DNA from: Rhodovulum sp. ES.010
GTDB taxonomy: Bacteria; Pseudomonadota; Alphaproteobacteria; Rhodobacterales; Rhodobacteraceae
NCBI RefSeq assembly: GCF_900142935.1
Contig: NZ_FSRS01000001.1
Coordinates: 1,126,001 to 1,190,000, forward strand
DNA length: 64,000 nt
Direction of reading: 5' to 3'
A model generated the notes under the pieces. The model worked only from the letters and a program-made list of their open reading frames with translations. It was not told where the DNA came from and did not search any database. Positions 8,380 through 19,757 of the stretch are shown here, piece by piece; the stretch's first letter is position 1, and every line of letters starts with the position of its first letter. The translations under genes were made by a program, and so were the position numbers.

Positions 8380-9921
8380 TCAGTTCTGCGCGAGCCGCGT
8401 CGCGGCCTCGGCCTCGATCAGCGCGGTCTGGTAGTTCGACAGCAGCGCCTCGACCGAGGGCCCGATGATGTCGGTCACCAGCGCGGGATAGACACCCAGC
8501 AGCAGCGTCATCGCCACCAGCGGCGCGAAGATCGCGCGTTCCCGCAGGTTCATGTCCTTGATGGCGCGCAAGCTCTCCTTGATCAGGTCGCCGAACACCA
8601 CCCGGCGGTAGAGCCACAGCGCATAGCCCGCCGACAGGATCACCCCGGTGCAGGCTACCGCAGCGACCCACGTGTTGACCTGGAACACGCCCGCCAGCGT
8701 CAAGAACTCGCCGACGAAGCCCGATGTGCCCGGCAGGCCGACATTCGCCAGCGTGAACAGCATGAACACGAAGGCATAGACCGGCATCCGGTTGACGAGG
8801 CCGCCATAGGCGTCGATCTCGCGGGTGTGCATCCGGTCGTAGATCACGCCGACACAGAGAAACAGCGCACCCGAGATAAAGCCATGGGAAATCATCTGGA
8901 AGATCGCGCCATCGACGCCCTGCTGGTTCGCGGCGAAGATGCCCATGGTCACGAACCCCATGTGCGCGACCGAGGAATAGGCGATCAGCTTCTTCATGTC
9001 GTTCTGGGCGAGCGCCACCAGCGAGGTGTAGACGATGGCAATGGCCGACAGCCAGAACACCAGCGGCGCCCAGATATCCGAGGCTACCGGGAACATCGGC
9101 AGGGAAAAGCGCAAAAAGCCGTAGCCGCCCATCTTCAGCAGGATCGCGGCCAGCACCACGGACCCGGCGGTGGGCGCTTGGACGTGCGCATCGGGCAGCC
9201 AGGTATGCACCGGCCACATCGGCATCTTGACCGCGAAACTCGCGAAGAAGGCCAGCCACAGGAAGGTCTGCATGCCACCGACGATGGTCTTGCCGCCGAT
9301 CACGATATCGCCCGCGCTGAACTGATGCTTCAGGAGCGTCGGGATGTCGGTGGTGCCCGCGTCGACATACATCGCCACCATGGCCACCAGCATCAGCACC
9401 GAGCCTAGGAAGGTGTAGAGAAAGAACTTGAAAGTGGCGTAGATGCGTTCCTTGCCGCCCCAGATGCCGATGATGAGGAACATCGGGATCAGGCCGCCCT
9501 CGAAGAACAGGTAAAACAGCACGAGGTCGAGCGCGGTGAAAACGCCGATCATCAGCGTTTCCAAGAGCAGGAACGCGATCATGTATTCCTTGACGCGATG
9601 GGTTACGGTCCAGCACGCGCCGATGGTCAGCGGCATCAGGAAGGTCGTCAGCATCACGAACAGGATCGAGATGCCATCCACGCCCATCTTGTATTTCAGG
9701 CCCAGAAGCCAGTCGCGTTCCTCGACGAACTGGAAGCCGGGGTTCGACGGATCGAAGCCGAAGAGCACGAAGAGCGAGATCAGGAAGGTCGCGGTGGTGG
9801 CGATCAGCGCCAGCCACTTGGCGTTCTTCTGTGCCGCCTCGTCCTCGCCCCGCAGGAACAGCCCCAAGATCAGGGCCGCGATCAGCGGTGTGAAGGTGAT
9901 GATGGAAAGGAGGTTGTCCAT
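8380..9921 (-). CDS. nuoM: NADH-quinone oxidoreductase subunit M
   Basis: A 513-residue antiporter-like subunit in the distal membrane arm of complex I. Typical elements: the [18 protein letters not shown] region with the essential TM5 Glu, the TM7 stretch [19 protein letters not shown] with its Lys and broken helix, and [15 protein letters not shown] in TM8. Its start abuts the nuoL stop (9921/9922), so it is tightly coupled to nuoL. Length and composition are normal for the family. Confidence 0.97.
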   Translation of the reverse strand: MDNLLSIITFTPLIAALILGLFLRGEDEAAQKNAKWLALIATTATFLISLFVLFGFDPSNPGFQFVEERDWLLGLKYKMGVDGISILFVMLTTFLMPLTIGACWTVTHRVKEYMIAFLLLETLMIGVFTALDLVLFYLFFEGGLIPMFLIIGIWGGKERIYATFKFFLYTFLGSVLMLVAMVAMYVDAGTTDIPTLLKHQFSAGDIVIGGKTIVGGMQTFLWLAFFASFAVKMPMWPVHTWLPDAHVQAPTAGSVVLAAILLKMGGYGFLRFSLPMFPVASDIWAPLVFWLSAIAIVYTSLVALAQNDMKKLIAYSSVAHMGFVTMGIFAANQQGVDGAIFQMISHGFISGALFLCVGVIYDRMHTREIDAYGGLVNRMPVYAFVFMLFTLANVGLPGTSGFVGEFLTLAGVFQVNTWVAAVACTGVILSAGYALWLYRRVVFGDLIKESLRAIKDMNLRERAIFAPLVAMTLLLGVYPALVTDIIGPSVEALLSNYQTALIEAEAATRLAQN

Positions 9922-11955
9922 TTACCGCGCCCCCCCGGCCAGCATCATCCAGGTGATCAGGATCGCGATCCCGATCACCATGGCGAAGGCGTAGTGGTAG
10001 AGATACCCCGATTGCAGCCGCTGCGCGGCGCGGGTGAAGAACGGCACGATGCCCATCGAAACCCCGTTCACCGCACCGTCGATCACGCCACCGTCGCCCC
10101 CTTTCCAGAGCGCCCGGCCAATATTCTTGGCCGGGTTGACGAAGATCGCGTCATAGAGCTCGTCGAAATACCACTTGTTGAGCAGGAACAGGTACAGCGG
10201 CCGGAAGGTCCGCGCCGCCCGACCCGGAAGGTCCGGCGAGTTAATGTAGAACAGCCAGGCAAGCCCCAGTCCGAAGAGCATCGCCATGAAGGGCGAGACC
10301 TTGACCCAGGTGGGCGCGTGGTGCGCGTCGTCCATCACGTGGTTGTCGGGCGCCATGTAGAGCGCACCCTCGCCGGGCAGCGCGTAGGCCGCCTCTGCGG
10401 TGCCGTGGCCCGCCTCGGCGGCCTCGTGCACGGGGATGCCATAGAATCGGTTCACCTGATCGTGGTCGCCGAAGAAGCTGCCATACCAGACCATGCCCGC
10501 CAGCACCGCGCCCACGCTCAACGCGCCCAGCGGGATCAGCATAGTGCGCGGGCTTTCATGGGCATGGTCGTGGATGTGCTTGTCGCCGCGGGGCTCACCC
10601 CAGAAGGTCAGGAACACCAGCCGCCAGGAATAGAAGCTGGTCATGGCGGCCGCGGCCACCAGCGCCCAGAAGGCCACGGCGGGCCCGCCCGCCCAGGCGC
10701 TTTCGATGATGGCGTCCTTCGACAGGAACCCGGCAAACCCGACATAGGTCAGGGGAATGCCGACGCCCGTGATCGCCAGCGTGCCGATCAGCATGGCGTA
10801 GAAGGTGTAGGGAATCTTGTCCTTCAGCCCGCCATAGTTCCGCATGTCCTGCTCGTGATGCATGGCATGGATCACGCTGCCCGCGCCAAGGAACAGAAGC
10901 GCCTTGAAGAAGGCATGCGTCAGTAGATGGAACATCGCCGCCGAGTAGACTCCGACGCCGGCGGCCACGAACATGTAGCCGAGCTGCGAACAGGTCGAAT
11001 AGGCGATGACGCGCTTGATGTCGTTCTGGACGAGCCCCACGGTGGCCGCGAAGAACGCCGTCGCCGCGCCGAGGACCACCACCATGGTCTTGGCGTCCGG
11101 CGCGAACTCCATGATCGGCGACATCCGGCAGATCAGGAACACCCCCGCCGTCACCATGGTTGCGGCGTGGATCAGCGCCGAGACCGGCGTCGGGCCCTCC
11201 ATCGCGTCCGGCAGCCAGGTGTGCAGGAAAAGCTGCGCCGACTTGCCCATCGCCCCGATGAACAGCAGCACGCCGACCACGTTCGCCGCGTTCCAGGTGC
11301 CGTTGAGGAAGGTCAGCTCGGTCTCGCCGATCTCGGGCGCGGCGGCGAAGATGTCGTCGAAGCGCACGGAATCGACCAGGAAGAACAGCGCGAAGATGGC
11401 CAGCAGGAAGCCGAAATCGCCGACCCGGTTCACGATGAACGCCTTGATCGCGGCGGCATTGGCGGACGGCTTGCGGTAATAGAACCCGATCAGAAGGTAG
11501 GAGGCGACGCCGACGCCTTCCCAGCCGAAGAACAGCTGCACGATGTTGTCGGCGGTCACCAGCGCCAGCATCGTGAAGGTGAAGAACGACAGATACGCAA
11601 AGAAGCGCGGCTTGTAGACCTCGCCCTCGCGCCAGTTCTCGTCGTGGTCCATGTAGCCGAAGCTGTAGAGGTGGACGAAGGCCGAGACGGTAGTGACCAC
11701 GATCAGCATGATCGCGGTCAGCCGGTCCACCCGGATCGCCCAGTCGGCCACCATCGTGCCGCTTTCGATCCAGCGGAAGATCTCAACCTGGCGCATCTCG
11801 CCGTCGAAGCCAAGGAACACCACCCAGGAGAACAGGCAGGACAGGAACACCAGCCCCGTGGTGGTCCACATCGCGGCCTTTTCCCCCAGCACCTTCCAGC
11901 CGAAGCCGCAAAGGATGGCCCCGATAAGGGGGGCGAAGAGGATGATCTTTTCCAT
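9922..11955 (-). CDS. nuoL: NADH-quinone oxidoreductase subunit L
   Basis: A 677-residue distal antiporter-like subunit of complex I, with the long C-terminal amphipathic lateral helix that reaches back along the membrane arm; this explains its extra length over NuoM and NuoN. Visible: [19 protein letters not shown] (TM5 Glu), [22 protein letters not shown] (TM7 Lys) and [17 protein letters not shown] histidine-rich loop (roughly residues 470-540: [10 protein letters not shown], later DDAHHAP) precedes the C-terminal helices, as in other alphaproteobacteria. It lies 6 bp after nuoK. Confidence 0.97.
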   Translation of the reverse strand: MEKIILFAPLIGAILCGFGWKVLGEKAAMWTTTGLVFLSCLFSWVVFLGFDGEMRQVEIFRWIESGTMVADWAIRVDRLTAIMLIVVTTVSAFVHLYSFGYMDHDENWREGEVYKPRFFAYLSFFTFTMLALVTADNIVQLFFGWEGVGVASYLLIGFYYRKPSANAAAIKAFIVNRVGDFGFLLAIFALFFLVDSVRFDDIFAAAPEIGETELTFLNGTWNAANVVGVLLFIGAMGKSAQLFLHTWLPDAMEGPTPVSALIHAATMVTAGVFLICRMSPIMEFAPDAKTMVVVLGAATAFFAATVGLVQNDIKRVIAYSTCSQLGYMFVAAGVGVYSAAMFHLLTHAFFKALLFLGAGSVIHAMHHEQDMRNYGGLKDKIPYTFYAMLIGTLAITGVGIPLTYVGFAGFLSKDAIIESAWAGGPAVAFWALVAAAAMTSFYSWRLVFLTFWGEPRGDKHIHDHAHESPRTMLIPLGALSVGAVLAGMVWYGSFFGDHDQVNRFYGIPVHEAAEAGHGTAEAAYALPGEGALYMAPDNHVMDDAHHAPTWVKVSPFMAMLFGLGLAWLFYINSPDLPGRAARTFRPLYLFLLNKWYFDELYDAIFVNPAKNIGRALWKGGDGGVIDGAVNGVSMGIVPFFTRAAQRLQSGYLYHYAFAMVIGIAILITWMMLAGGAR

Positions 11956-11961
11956 GCTCGC

Positions 11962-12267
11962 TTACCCCTTCATCATGTTGATGTCGTCCACGGCGATGGA
12001 CCCGCGGTTGCGGTAGAAGCAAACGAGGATGGCCAGCCCGATCGCGGCCTCGGCGGCGGCCACGGTCAGGACGAACATGGTGAAGACTTGCCCCACCAGG
12101 TCGCCCAGATGGGCCGAGAAAGCGACCAGATTGATGTTGACCGCCAAGAGCATCAGCTCGATCGACATCAGGATGACGATGACGTTCTTGCGGTTCACGA
12201 AGATCCCGAAGATGCCGATGACGAAGAGCGCCGCGGCCACCGTCAGGTAATGTTCCAGTCCGATCAT
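11962..12267 (-). CDS. nuoK: NADH-quinone oxidoreductase subunit K
   Basis: A 101-residue three-helix membrane subunit of complex I, homologous to MrpC. The conserved stretch [19 protein letters not shown] carries the proton-channel Glu in TM2, and a second acidic residue lies in [12 protein letters not shown] of TM3. It lies 46 bp after nuoJ and 6 bp before nuoL. Confidence 0.96.
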   Translation of the reverse strand: MIGLEHYLTVAAALFVIGIFGIFVNRKNVIVILMSIELMLLAVNINLVAFSAHLGDLVGQVFTMFVLTVAAAEAAIGLAILVCFYRNRGSIAVDDINMMKG

Positions 12268-12313
12268 TCCGTCCCTCCGGGCGTGTGTGCCCGCCTGTCG
12301 TTGCGCCCCGGGG

Positions 12314-12928
12314 TCACAGGCCCTGCCCCGGCTTCACGTCCTTCAGTTCCATCGCCTTGGCCGGGTCGCGATACATCTGCGCCAGGACGTTCTGGCGCTT
12401 GACGTTCGGCCGGTGGCGGAGCGTCAGCACGATCGCCCCGATCATCGCGACCAGCAGGATCAGCCCCGCGACCTGAAAGAGGTGGATATAGTCGTCGTAG
12501 ATCAGATCGCCGAGCGCGGCGGTGTTGTGCCGGCCCTGCTCCTCGGGCAGCGGCGCGCGGCGCAATTCCACCACGCCGTCGGCGGTCTGCCAGGCCCCGA
12601 AGACCATCACCAGCTGTGCCAGGAACACCGCCCCGATCAGCCCCGCGATGGGCAGGTATTCCACCATGCGCGCCTTCAGTTCCGAGAAATCGACGTCGAG
12701 CATCATCACCACGAACAGGAACAGCACCGCGACTGCGCCCACGTAGACAATGACCAGCAGCATCGCCACGAACTCCGCGCCTAGGAGGACGAATAGGCCC
12801 GCCGAGGAGAGAAATGCCAGGATCAGCCACAGCACCGAATGCACCGGGTTGCGCGCCAGAACCACGAACAGCCCCGAGGCGACCGTGACCGTGGCGAAGC
12901 AGTAGAATGCGAAATCCGCGACGCTCAT
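12314..12928 (-). CDS. nuoJ: NADH-quinone oxidoreductase subunit J
   Basis: A 204-residue subunit with five predicted membrane helices next to the quinone-proximal part of complex I. The core [19 protein letters not shown] in TM3 is the conserved pi-bulge helix that rotates during turnover. Its ATG overlaps the stop of the upstream carboxymuconolactone-decarboxylase-like gene (ATGA, 12925-12928). Confidence 0.96.
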   Translation of the reverse strand: MSVADFAFYCFATVTVASGLFVVLARNPVHSVLWLILAFLSSAGLFVLLGAEFVAMLLVIVYVGAVAVLFLFVVMMLDVDFSELKARMVEYLPIAGLIGAVFLAQLVMVFGAWQTADGVVELRRAPLPEEQGRHNTAALGDLIYDDYIHLFQVAGLILLVAMIGAIVLTLRHRPNVKRQNVLAQMYRDPAKAMELKDVKPGQGL

Positions 12929-13341
12929 TCCTTGTCCTCCCCGGTTTCCTGTCGTTCGTCAAACACGGCCTGCGCGAGTTCCAGCGCGCGGCTCATCGCG
13001 GGGATGCCCCCCAGCATCGACATCTGGTAGATCACCTCGGCGATCTCGCGTTCCGAGGCGCCAGCTTCCAGCGCGTGGCGCACGGTCAGCTTGAACTGGG
13101 TGTCGGCCTGCGCCCCCAGCACCGTCAGCCCGGCGAGGACGACCAGCAGACGCGTCTTGGCATCCAGCCCCTCGGGGTTGAAGGTGTTGCCCCACATCAT
13201 CTCCATGAAATCCTTGGGCATGGTGGGCATCAGCTTGTCGAACCCGTGCACCTGGAAGCTCTCCAGCGCGGGATTGAAGGCGCGGGCCATCTGGTGGCTC
13301 TGCTCCAGCATCTGCTGAAAGAGTTTCTCGTAACCACTCAT
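12925..13341 (-). CDS. carboxymuconolactone decarboxylase/AhpD-like protein lacking cysteines
   Basis: A 138-residue all-helical protein of the CMD family. The core is [16 protein letters not shown] followed by [17 protein letters not shown] and [10 protein letters not shown], as in 4-carboxymuconolactone decarboxylase-like proteins. AhpD-type members reduce peroxiredoxin through a CxxC pair, but this protein has no cysteine at all, so a thiol-redox role is excluded. The gene overlaps nuoI and nuoJ by ATGA at both ends, so it is made together with complex I. No protocatechuate-pathway gene is nearby. A complex-I-related role is inference from position only. Confidence 0.85.
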   Translation of the reverse strand: MSGYEKLFQQMLEQSHQMARAFNPALESFQVHGFDKLMPTMPKDFMEMMWGNTFNPEGLDAKTRLLVVLAGLTVLGAQADTQFKLTVRHALEAGASEREIAEVIYQMSMLGGIPAMSRALELAQAVFDERQETGEDKE

Positions 13342-13832
13342 CGGTAGGGCGCGTCCAGTTCCAGGTTGCGGGCGATCTCGGCCTCCCAGCGGTCGCCGTT
13401 CTCAAGCAGTTTCTGCTTGTCGTAGAACAGTTCCTCGCGGGTCTCGGTGGCGAACTCGAAATTCGGGCCCTCGACGATGGCATCCACGGGGCACGCCTCC
13501 TGGCAGAAGCCGCAATAGATGCATTTCGTCATGTCGATGTCATAGCGCGTCGTGCGGCGCGAACCGTCGTCGCGCGGCTCGGCGTCGATGGTGATCGCCT
13601 GCGCGGGGCAGATCGCCTCGCAGAGCTTGCAGGCAATGCAGCGCTCCTCGCCATTGGGATAACGCCGCAGCGCATGCTCGCCACGGAAGCGGGGGCTGAG
13701 CGGCCCCTTCTCGTGGGGGTAGTTCACCGTGGCCTTGGGTCGGAGAAAGTACTTCATCCCAAGCTTCAAGCCTTCGAGGAAGTCCATCAGCAGGAAGTAC
13801 TTTCCCGCGCGTTTCCAGTCGATTGCGGTCAT
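13338..13832 (-). CDS. nuoI: NADH-quinone oxidoreductase subunit I
   Basis: A 164-residue peripheral-arm subunit carrying clusters N6a and N6b. Two ferredoxin-type CxxCxxCxxxCP motifs are complete: Cys65/68/71/75 ([12 protein letters not shown]) and Cys104/107/110/114 ([12 protein letters not shown]). It passes electrons to NuoB near the quinone site. The start overlaps the stop of the upstream 87-residue gene (TAATG), and the end overlaps the CMD-like gene. Confidence 0.97.
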   Translation of the reverse strand: MTAIDWKRAGKYFLLMDFLEGLKLGMKYFLRPKATVNYPHEKGPLSPRFRGEHALRRYPNGEERCIACKLCEAICPAQAITIDAEPRDDGSRRTTRYDIDMTKCIYCGFCQEACPVDAIVEGPNFEFATETREELFYDKQKLLENGDRWEAEIARNLELDAPYR

Positions 13833-14095
13833 TACCCTTCCTCCGGGTCAAACGGAGCCGTACGTTCGATCGTCCAATGCCCAAGTGTCGGAACAACTTG
13901 TTCGGCATTTGGCGCATCAGGCTCTCGGCTCGAATTGATTACTTCAACCAGCTTACGCCGCGCATCGGACGCCGAACGGAACGATCCCTTCTTTTCTCCA
14001 GAGATCAGAAGCTCAAAGCAGTTCGAGCCGATCTGATCGATCACAACCTCCGACCCTAGAATTGTCTCGCGATATCGTGTGCACTGTTCCCGCAT
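13832..14095 (-). CDS. 87-residue ORFan between nuoH and nuoI
   Basis: I recognise no family. The product is small, soluble and mixed-charge, with no signal peptide or membrane segment; the C-terminal half is rich in Pro and Glu. Base composition stands out: the gene is visibly more AT-rich and uses codons such as AAT, ATT and TTT that the flanking nuo genes avoid. Its stop overlaps the nuoI start (TAATG) and its ATG lies 3 bp after the nuoH stop, so it is placed as neatly as an old operon member despite the foreign composition. Either a recent acquisition or a fast-evolving lineage-specific gene; translation is likely but not certain. Confidence 0.65.
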   Translation of the reverse strand: MREQCTRYRETILGSEVVIDQIGSNCFELLISGEKKGSFRSASDARRKLVEVINSSREPDAPNAEQVVPTLGHWTIERTAPFDPEEG

Positions 14096-14098
14096 AGT

Positions 14099-15136
14099 TC
14101 AGCCTCCCACCGCCCAGCGCGCATAGGCGCCGCCGAACAGTTCAAATTTCGCAAGGAACGCCACGACAACCACCCAGATCAGCGACATCGGCAGGAACAC
14201 CTTCCAGCCCAGCCGCATCAGCTGGTCATAGCGGTAACGCGGCACGATGGCCTTGACCATGGCGAAGAGGAAGAAGAACCCGGCCATCTTGAGCACCATC
14301 CACAGCGCCCCGTCCGGCAGGCCCGGAATGGGCGAGAGCCAGCCGCCGAAGAACAGCAGGGTCATCAGCGCGCACATCAGGAACATCGCGATGTATTCAC
14401 CCGCCATGAACAGCAGGAAGGGCGTGGACGAGTATTCCACCTGGTAACCGGCCACGAGTTCCGATTCCGCTTCCGGAAGGTCGAAGGGCGGACGATTGGT
14501 CTCGGCCAGGGCCGATACGAAGAAGAGCACCACCATGGGCAGATGCGGCAGCCAGTACCACGAGAACAGCCCGAAGCTGCCGTCCTGCGCCGCGACGATG
14601 TCGCCGAAATTGAGGCTGCCCGTGGACAGGATCACCCCGATGATGATCAACCCGATCGATACCTCGTAGGAGATCATCTGCGCAGCAGATCGCAGGCTGC
14701 CGAGGAACGGGTATTTCGAATTGGACGCCCAACCGCCCATGATGACGCCGTAAACCTCGAGCGAGGAGATCGCGAAGACATAGAGGATCGCAACGTTAAG
14801 ATCGGCCAGTACGAGCCTGTCGGAAAAGGGAATTGCGGCCCAGGCGAGCATCGCCATCACGAAAGAGATCAGCGGCGCCAGCAGAAACACCGGCCGGTCG
14901 GCGCCGGCCGGGATCACCACCTCTTTCACGACGTATTTCAGCGCGTCGGCCACGGTCTGCAGAAGCCCGAAGGCGCCCACCACGTTCGGGCCCTTGCGCA
15001 TCTGCACCGCCGCCCAAATCTTGCGGTCACCGTAGACAAGGAACAGCAGCGAGATCATCACGAAGGCGATCACCATCAGCCCCTGCGCCATGATCGTCAG
15101 CGCGATCCCGAAGCCGCTATCCAGAAAATCCGCCAT
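14099..15136 (-). CDS. nuoH: NADH-quinone oxidoreductase subunit H
   Basis: A 345-residue, eight-helix membrane subunit (ND1) that forms the quinone tunnel and the E-channel. Typical segments: [17 protein letters not shown] in the first cytoplasmic loop, [17 protein letters not shown], the acidic loop [24 protein letters not shown], and [14 protein letters not shown] near the C-terminus. It lies 15 bp after the lipoprotein gene and 3 bp before the ORFan. Confidence 0.97.
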   Translation of the reverse strand: MADFLDSGFGIALTIMAQGLMVIAFVMISLLFLVYGDRKIWAAVQMRKGPNVVGAFGLLQTVADALKYVVKEVVIPAGADRPVFLLAPLISFVMAMLAWAAIPFSDRLVLADLNVAILYVFAISSLEVYGVIMGGWASNSKYPFLGSLRSAAQMISYEVSIGLIIIGVILSTGSLNFGDIVAAQDGSFGLFSWYWLPHLPMVVLFFVSALAETNRPPFDLPEAESELVAGYQVEYSSTPFLLFMAGEYIAMFLMCALMTLLFFGGWLSPIPGLPDGALWMVLKMAGFFFLFAMVKAIVPRYRYDQLMRLGWKVFLPMSLIWVVVVAFLAKFELFGGAYARWAVGG

Positions 15137-15151
15137 CTTGCCTCTCGTCCC

Positions 15152-15556
15152 TCAGACCGTCGGAATGTACTGCCCGGCGCAGTCGGCCAAGACCACCTCG
15201 GCATCGATCTGGCGCACGCCCGCGGGCAGCGCCGGTGACAACGTGTAGACCGCGTCGGCGACCCAGACACCGCCGCGCTCCGTCGTGATATTCGTGCGCA
15301 CGCTGCGCAGGAAACCGAACCCCTGCCCCAGTGCAAAGGCCGCCGCCGCACAGCGGGCATAGGCTTCGACCGCCCCCGGCGCACCCGGATCGCTCATCCG
15401 CGCCGTCATGTTCACCAGATCGGTGTCGAGCACCACCGTCTCGACCCCCAGATACGCGGGCGCACGCGCCGTTGTGGGCTCGGCCGGCACACAGCCCGCC
15501 GTGCCGAGCCCGAGGCCCAGCGCGGCCAAGGCGATATGCGCGCGCGCCCCGGCCAT
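15152..15556 (-). CDS. small lipoprotein encoded between nuoG and nuoH
   Basis: A 134-residue protein with a lipoprotein signal: a hydrophobic stretch ending in a lipobox-like GTAGC with Cys22 as the lipidation site. The mature part is compact, with two further cysteines (ARCAAAA and LADCAGQY) that could form a disulfide. I cannot name a family with confidence. The ATG at 15556 lies 4 bp after the nuoG stop; a longer upstream frame adds only basic residues inside nuoG. Exported topology means it would face the periplasm while NuoG and NuoH face the cytoplasm or membrane, so any link to complex I is inference from position. Confidence 0.8.
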   Translation of the reverse strand: MAGARAHIALAALGLGLGTAGCVPAEPTTARAPAYLGVETVVLDTDLVNMTARMSDPGAPGAVEAYARCAAAAFALGQGFGFLRSVRTNITTERGGVWVADAVYTLSPALPAGVRQIDAEVVLADCAGQYIPTV

Positions 15557-15560
15557 GCGC

Positions 15561-17582
15561 CTATTCCGCGGCGAGCGGCGCGGCCGCCCGCGCCTTGGCA
15601 TTCGCCGAAAGCTCGGCCATCAGTTGCGAGGCCCGCGCGATCGGATTCGTCAGGTAGAAATCCGCGATCGCGTAGCGGAATGCACCCTGCCCCAGGCGGC
15701 CCGGTGCAAGCGGCTGCCAGTCATTCGCGGGCACTTCGTCGATCAAGCCCAGATGCGGCACCGCCTTGACCAGCCGCTGGCGCAGTTGCGTTAGCGAGTC
15801 GTATGGCAGCGTCGCGTCGAATTGGGCGGACAGCGCGCGCAGGATCGCCCAGTTCTCCTTGGCCTCGCCCGGCGGGAACCCGGCACGCAGGGCCAGTTGC
15901 GGCCGACCTTCGGTGTTCACGAAGAGCCCCGGCTCCTCGGGATAGGCGGCACCCGGCAAGATCACGTCGGCGCGGTGCGCGCCGCGGTCGCCATGGCTGC
16001 CCTGATAGATCACGAAGGCGCCCGCGGGAATGTCGATCTCGTCGACGCCGAGATTATAGACCACATCCGCGCCGTCGAGCGCCGCCCCGATCCCGCCCTC
16101 GGCGACCGCACCGAGATCCATAGCGCCGACGCGGGCCGCGGCCGTGTGCAGCACCAGAAAGCCGCTCTCGGTCTCCTCGGCCAGCTTCATCGCCGCGGCC
16201 AGCACCGCCTCGCCATCCTCCCCGGTCAACGCCGCCGGGCCGACGAGCACCAGCGAGGGCACGTCGCGCATCTCCGCGTGCTCGCGCCCCAGCAGCCCCT
16301 CGAGCGCCGCGCGGTCGGAGCCGGCATGGACGACGTCATAGGTCAGGTCCAGTTCGGGGCCGATCGCCTCGACCCGTGCGCCCTGCATCCACGCCTTGCG
16401 GATCCGCGCGTTCAGCACAGGCGCCTCGGCGCGGGGGTTGCTGCCGATAAGCATGATGTGGCGCGCTTCGTCGATATCCTCGATCGCGGCGGTGCCGACA
16501 TAGGCCGAGCGGTTGCCGGCGGGCAGCCGCGCACCGTCGGTGCGGCACTCCACCAGACCGCCCTGCCCCTCGACCAGTTCCTTCAGGGCGAAGGCCGGCT
16601 CCACGGCCACCAGATCGCCCACCAGCCCGGTCAGCTTCTTCGCCCCCTTGATCGCGCTAGCAGCGGCGGCCAGCGCCTCGGCCCAGCCGGCGGGCCTTAG
16701 CTTGCCGTTCTCGCGGATATAGGGCCGGTCGAGCCGCTGCCGGCGCAGACCGTCCCAGACGAAGCGGGTCTTGTCGGAAATCCACTCCTCGTTCACACCG
16801 TCATGGTTGCGCGGCAGGATGCGCATCACCTCGCGGCCCTTGGTGTCGATGCGGATGTTCGACCCCAGCGCGTCCATCACGTCGACGGTCTCGGTCTTGG
16901 TCAGTTCCCACGGCCGGGCGGTGAAGGCATAGGGTTTCGACGTCAGCGCGCCAACCGGGCAGAGGTCGATGATGTTGCCCTGCAACTCGCTGTCGAGGGT
17001 CCGGCCGAGATAGGAAGTGATCTCGGCATCCTCCCCGCGGCCGAGCTGGCCCAGTTCCGGCATCCCCGCCACCTCGGTGATGAAGCGCACGCAGCGGGTG
17101 CACGAGATGCAGCGCGTCATGCAGGTGCCCACCAGCGGGCCGAGATCCGGGTCCTCCACGGCGCGCTTGGGCTCGCGGTAGCGACTGAAGTCCACGCCGT
17201 AAGCCATTGCCTGGTCTTGCAGATCGCATTCCCCGCCCTGGTCGCAGATCGGGCAGTCGAGGGGATGGTTGATGAGCAGGAACTCCATCACCCCCTCGCG
17301 GGCCTTCTTGACCATCGGGCTTTTCGTCTTGACCACGGGGGGCTGGCCCTCGGGGCCGGGGCGCAGGTCCTTGACCTGCATCGCGCAGGAGGCCGCGGGC
17401 TTCGGCGGGCCACCGACGATCTCGACCAGGCACATCCGGCAGTTGCCCGCGATGGACAGCCGTTCATGGTAGCAGAAACGCGGAATCTCGACGCCGGCCT
17501 CCTCGCACGCCTGCAGCACCGTCATCGCGGGATCGACCTCGACCTCCCGGTCGTCGATGATGATCTTGCGTAGCTCGCTCAT
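15561..17582 (-). CDS. nuoG: NADH-quinone oxidoreductase subunit G
   Basis: A 673-residue iron-sulfur subunit of the NADH module. The N-terminal [2Fe-2S] ligands are Cys37, Cys48, Cys51 and Cys66. Next comes the His/Cys [4Fe-4S] N5 motif ([18 protein letters not shown]), then CTRCVRF of the second tetranuclear cluster, followed by a molybdopterin-oxidoreductase-like domain with no catalytic role here. Start 17582 is chosen because GGGAAG lies 6 nt upstream; the ATG at 17588 is directly against that site. It lies 100 bp after the DUF5333 gene. Confidence 0.96.
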   Translation of the reverse strand: MSELRKIIIDDREVEVDPAMTVLQACEEAGVEIPRFCYHERLSIAGNCRMCLVEIVGGPPKPAASCAMQVKDLRPGPEGQPPVVKTKSPMVKKAREGVMEFLLINHPLDCPICDQGGECDLQDQAMAYGVDFSRYREPKRAVEDPDLGPLVGTCMTRCISCTRCVRFITEVAGMPELGQLGRGEDAEITSYLGRTLDSELQGNIIDLCPVGALTSKPYAFTARPWELTKTETVDVMDALGSNIRIDTKGREVMRILPRNHDGVNEEWISDKTRFVWDGLRRQRLDRPYIRENGKLRPAGWAEALAAAASAIKGAKKLTGLVGDLVAVEPAFALKELVEGQGGLVECRTDGARLPAGNRSAYVGTAAIEDIDEARHIMLIGSNPRAEAPVLNARIRKAWMQGARVEAIGPELDLTYDVVHAGSDRAALEGLLGREHAEMRDVPSLVLVGPAALTGEDGEAVLAAAMKLAEETESGFLVLHTAAARVGAMDLGAVAEGGIGAALDGADVVYNLGVDEIDIPAGAFVIYQGSHGDRGAHRADVILPGAAYPEEPGLFVNTEGRPQLALRAGFPPGEAKENWAILRALSAQFDATLPYDSLTQLRQRLVKAVPHLGLIDEVPANDWQPLAPGRLGQGAFRYAIADFYLTNPIARASQLMAELSANAKARAAAPLAAE

Positions 17583-17682
17583 GGACATCTTCCCGTGACT
17601 GATGGCGCCCCGCGGGGCGCACGCTGGCCGCACCGGGGGCTCGGGCGCCTCCGCCAGTGGTTGAGAACCGCCGCGCCTGGCA

Positions 17683-18093
17683 TCACTTCTCCCTCAGAAG
17701 AACGCCGACTTGGCTGTTGCGTTCGATCTCGCCCCTGCCAACGGGGCAGTAGCTGGCTCCCTGCCCGGGTGTCACGCCCTGCGCCGCCAGCCAGCGCCTC
17801 GCGGACTCTTCGACGCGCCGCTTCTCGGCCTTGTCGGTGACATAGGCCTCAATCTCGGCGTCGGAATAGCCGGCGGCATTGGCACGGCGCTTGAGCTCGC
17901 GCATGAAGCCGTAGGCGCGGAACAGGCGCGGCTCAATCATGCTGCAATTCTTGCGGATCATGTCGGCGATCGCGATCGCCGTCAGGCCGCGGTTGATTTC
18001 GGCATTGTCGCGCAGATGCGGCTTGGCCACCGCGGCATCGGCCGCGCCGGCGGTCAGCAGCGCGGCCAGGGCAGCGGTCAGGACGAGACGCAT
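17683..18093 (-). CDS. DUF5333 periplasmic protein
   Basis: A 136-residue exported protein with a cleavable signal peptide (about residues 1-22, ending AADAA). The mature helical domain has [19 protein letters not shown] and a second cysteine in ASYCPVG, which may form a disulfide. It ends with a [13 protein letters not shown] C-terminus, matching the DUF5333 family that I know from Rhodobacterales nuo operons. Function is unknown. The ATG at 18093 starts the signal peptide; the upstream frame extension is non-coding-like. It sits between nuoF and nuoG with about 100-120 bp on each side, looser than most junctions of this operon. Confidence 0.85.
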   Translation of the reverse strand: MRLVLTAALAALLTAGAADAAVAKPHLRDNAEINRGLTAIAIADMIRKNCSMIEPRLFRAYGFMRELKRRANAAGYSDAEIEAYVTDKAEKRRVEESARRWLAAQGVTPGQGASYCPVGRGEIERNSQVGVLLREK

Positions 18094-18215
18094 GGCACTG
18101 TGTCCCCCATCAGGCACCAAGGACGCAGACGCCCCCTCCGTGTCCGAGTTGGGAACGCCCGGCACCGCCCTGCAAGATGGGCACGGCCCGAAGCCGAGTA
18201 TGCGGCCCGGCCCGA

Positions 18216-19511
18216 TCACTCCGCCGCCACCGCGCTGGCGCGCCCAGTCTTGCGGGCCTTAATCCGGTCCTCGATCTCGTCGCGGAAATGCCGGATCAGG
18301 CCCTGGATCGGCCAGGCGGCCGCGTCGCCCAGCGCGCAGATCGTGTGCCCCTCGACCTGTTTGGTCACGTCGAAGAGCATGTCAATCTCCTCGATCTCGG
18401 CCTCGCCGGTGACCATCCGCTCCATCACTCGCATCATCCAGCCGGTGCCCTCGCGGCACGGGGTGCACTGACCGCAGCTTTCATGCTTGTAGAACTTCGC
18501 AAGCCGCCAGATCGCCTTGATGACATCGGTGGACTGGTCCATCACGATCACCGCGGCGGTGCCGAGGCCGGATTTCTGGTCACGCAGCCAGTCGAAATCC
18601 ATGATCGCGTCGTCACAGGCATCCGCAGGGATCAGCGGCACCGAGGAACCACCCGGGATCACGGCCTTGAGATTATCCCAGCCGCCGCGCACGCCGCCGC
18701 AATGGGTGTCGAGCAGTTCCCGCAGCCCGATCGACATGCTTTCCTCGACGACGCAGGGGTGGTTCACATGGCCCGAGACCGCGAAGATCTTGGTTCCGGC
18801 ATTGTTCGGCCGCCCGAAGCTGGCAAACCAGTCGCCGCCGCGGCGCAGGATCGTGGGCACCACGGCAATGGACTCCACGTTGTTCACCGTGGTCGGACAG
18901 CCGTAAAGCCCCGCCCCCGCCGGGAAGGGCGGCTTCATCCGCGGCATGCCCTTCTTGCCTTCGAGACTTTCCAGAAGCGCCGTTTCCTCGCCGCAGATGT
19001 AGGCCCCTGCGCCGTGGGTGAGGTAGAGGTCGAAATCCCAGCCCGACTTGGCGGCGTTCGCGCCCAGCAGCCCCGCGTCGTAGGCCTCGTCGATGGCGGC
19101 CTGCAGCGCCTCCCGCTCGCGGATATACTCGCCGCGGATGTAGATATAGGCCGCGTGCGCCTGCATTGCGAAACTCGCGATCAGGCAGCCCTCGATCAGC
19201 GTGTGCGGATCGTGGCGCATGATCTCGCGATCCTTGCAGGTGCCGGGCTCCGACTCGTCGGCATTCACCACAAGGTAGTGCGGCCTCCCGTCGCTTTCCT
19301 TCGGCATGAAGGACCATTTAAGACCGGTGGGGAATCCCGCCCCGCCGCGGCCCCTGAGACCGGATTTCTTCATCTCGTCGATGATCCCGTCCCGGCCCTT
19401 GGCGAGGATCGCCGCCGTGCCGTCCCAATGTCCCCGGGCGCGCGCGCCGGAGAGGCTACGGTCATGCATCCCGTAGAGATTCGTAAAGATGCGGTCCTGA
19501 TCGGTCAGCAT
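18216..19511 (-). CDS. nuoF: NADH-quinone oxidoreductase subunit F
   Basis: The 431-residue FMN- and NADH-binding subunit, the electron entry point of complex I. The glycine-rich nucleotide sites are visible as [13 protein letters not shown] and [19 protein letters not shown], with [21 protein letters not shown] residues in between. Cluster N3 ligands are in [12 protein letters not shown] plus a later Cys in HTICALGD. Downstream in transcription come the DUF5333 gene and nuoG; upstream, 246 bp without a recognised gene separate it from the helix-hairpin-helix gene. Confidence 0.97.
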   Translation of the reverse strand: MLTDQDRIFTNLYGMHDRSLSGARARGHWDGTAAILAKGRDGIIDEMKKSGLRGRGGAGFPTGLKWSFMPKESDGRPHYLVVNADESEPGTCKDREIMRHDPHTLIEGCLIASFAMQAHAAYIYIRGEYIREREALQAAIDEAYDAGLLGANAAKSGWDFDLYLTHGAGAYICGEETALLESLEGKKGMPRMKPPFPAGAGLYGCPTTVNNVESIAVVPTILRRGGDWFASFGRPNNAGTKIFAVSGHVNHPCVVEESMSIGLRELLDTHCGGVRGGWDNLKAVIPGGSSVPLIPADACDDAIMDFDWLRDQKSGLGTAAVIVMDQSTDVIKAIWRLAKFYKHESCGQCTPCREGTGWMMRVMERMVTGEAEIEEIDMLFDVTKQVEGHTICALGDAAAWPIQGLIRHFRDEIEDRIKARKTGRASAVAAE

Positions 19512-19757
19512 GGGTTATCCCTGTCGGTTCCGGCGCTCCGGCTGCGCATATCGAAGCGCTTGGCCTGCGCCCCGGCACAGGCTCCGGCGGTTCGCGCCGA
19601 AGCGACTGCACCTTGCGTGGCGGCCCTGTGAGCCGCCGCTGCGGGTCGGCGGGGCGAGACGCGCGCGGCCGATCATGCCTAGGGCCTCACAGCCCTTCGC
19701 GCCACTCTCGAACTTGCCCCCGCCACCCGTCTTCACGTTCACCTCAACAGACGTTTC

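Noticed and set aside
6852..8468. Long open frame of about 538 codons antisense to nuoN
   Set aside because: Its product is a His/Arg/Gln/Asp-rich string without fold-like pattern, a mirror of high third-position GC in nuoN.
19515..19742. 75-codon minus-strand frame between the HHH gene and nuoF
   Set aside because: Low-complexity Arg/Gly/Ser sequence, no family resemblance; treated as spacer.
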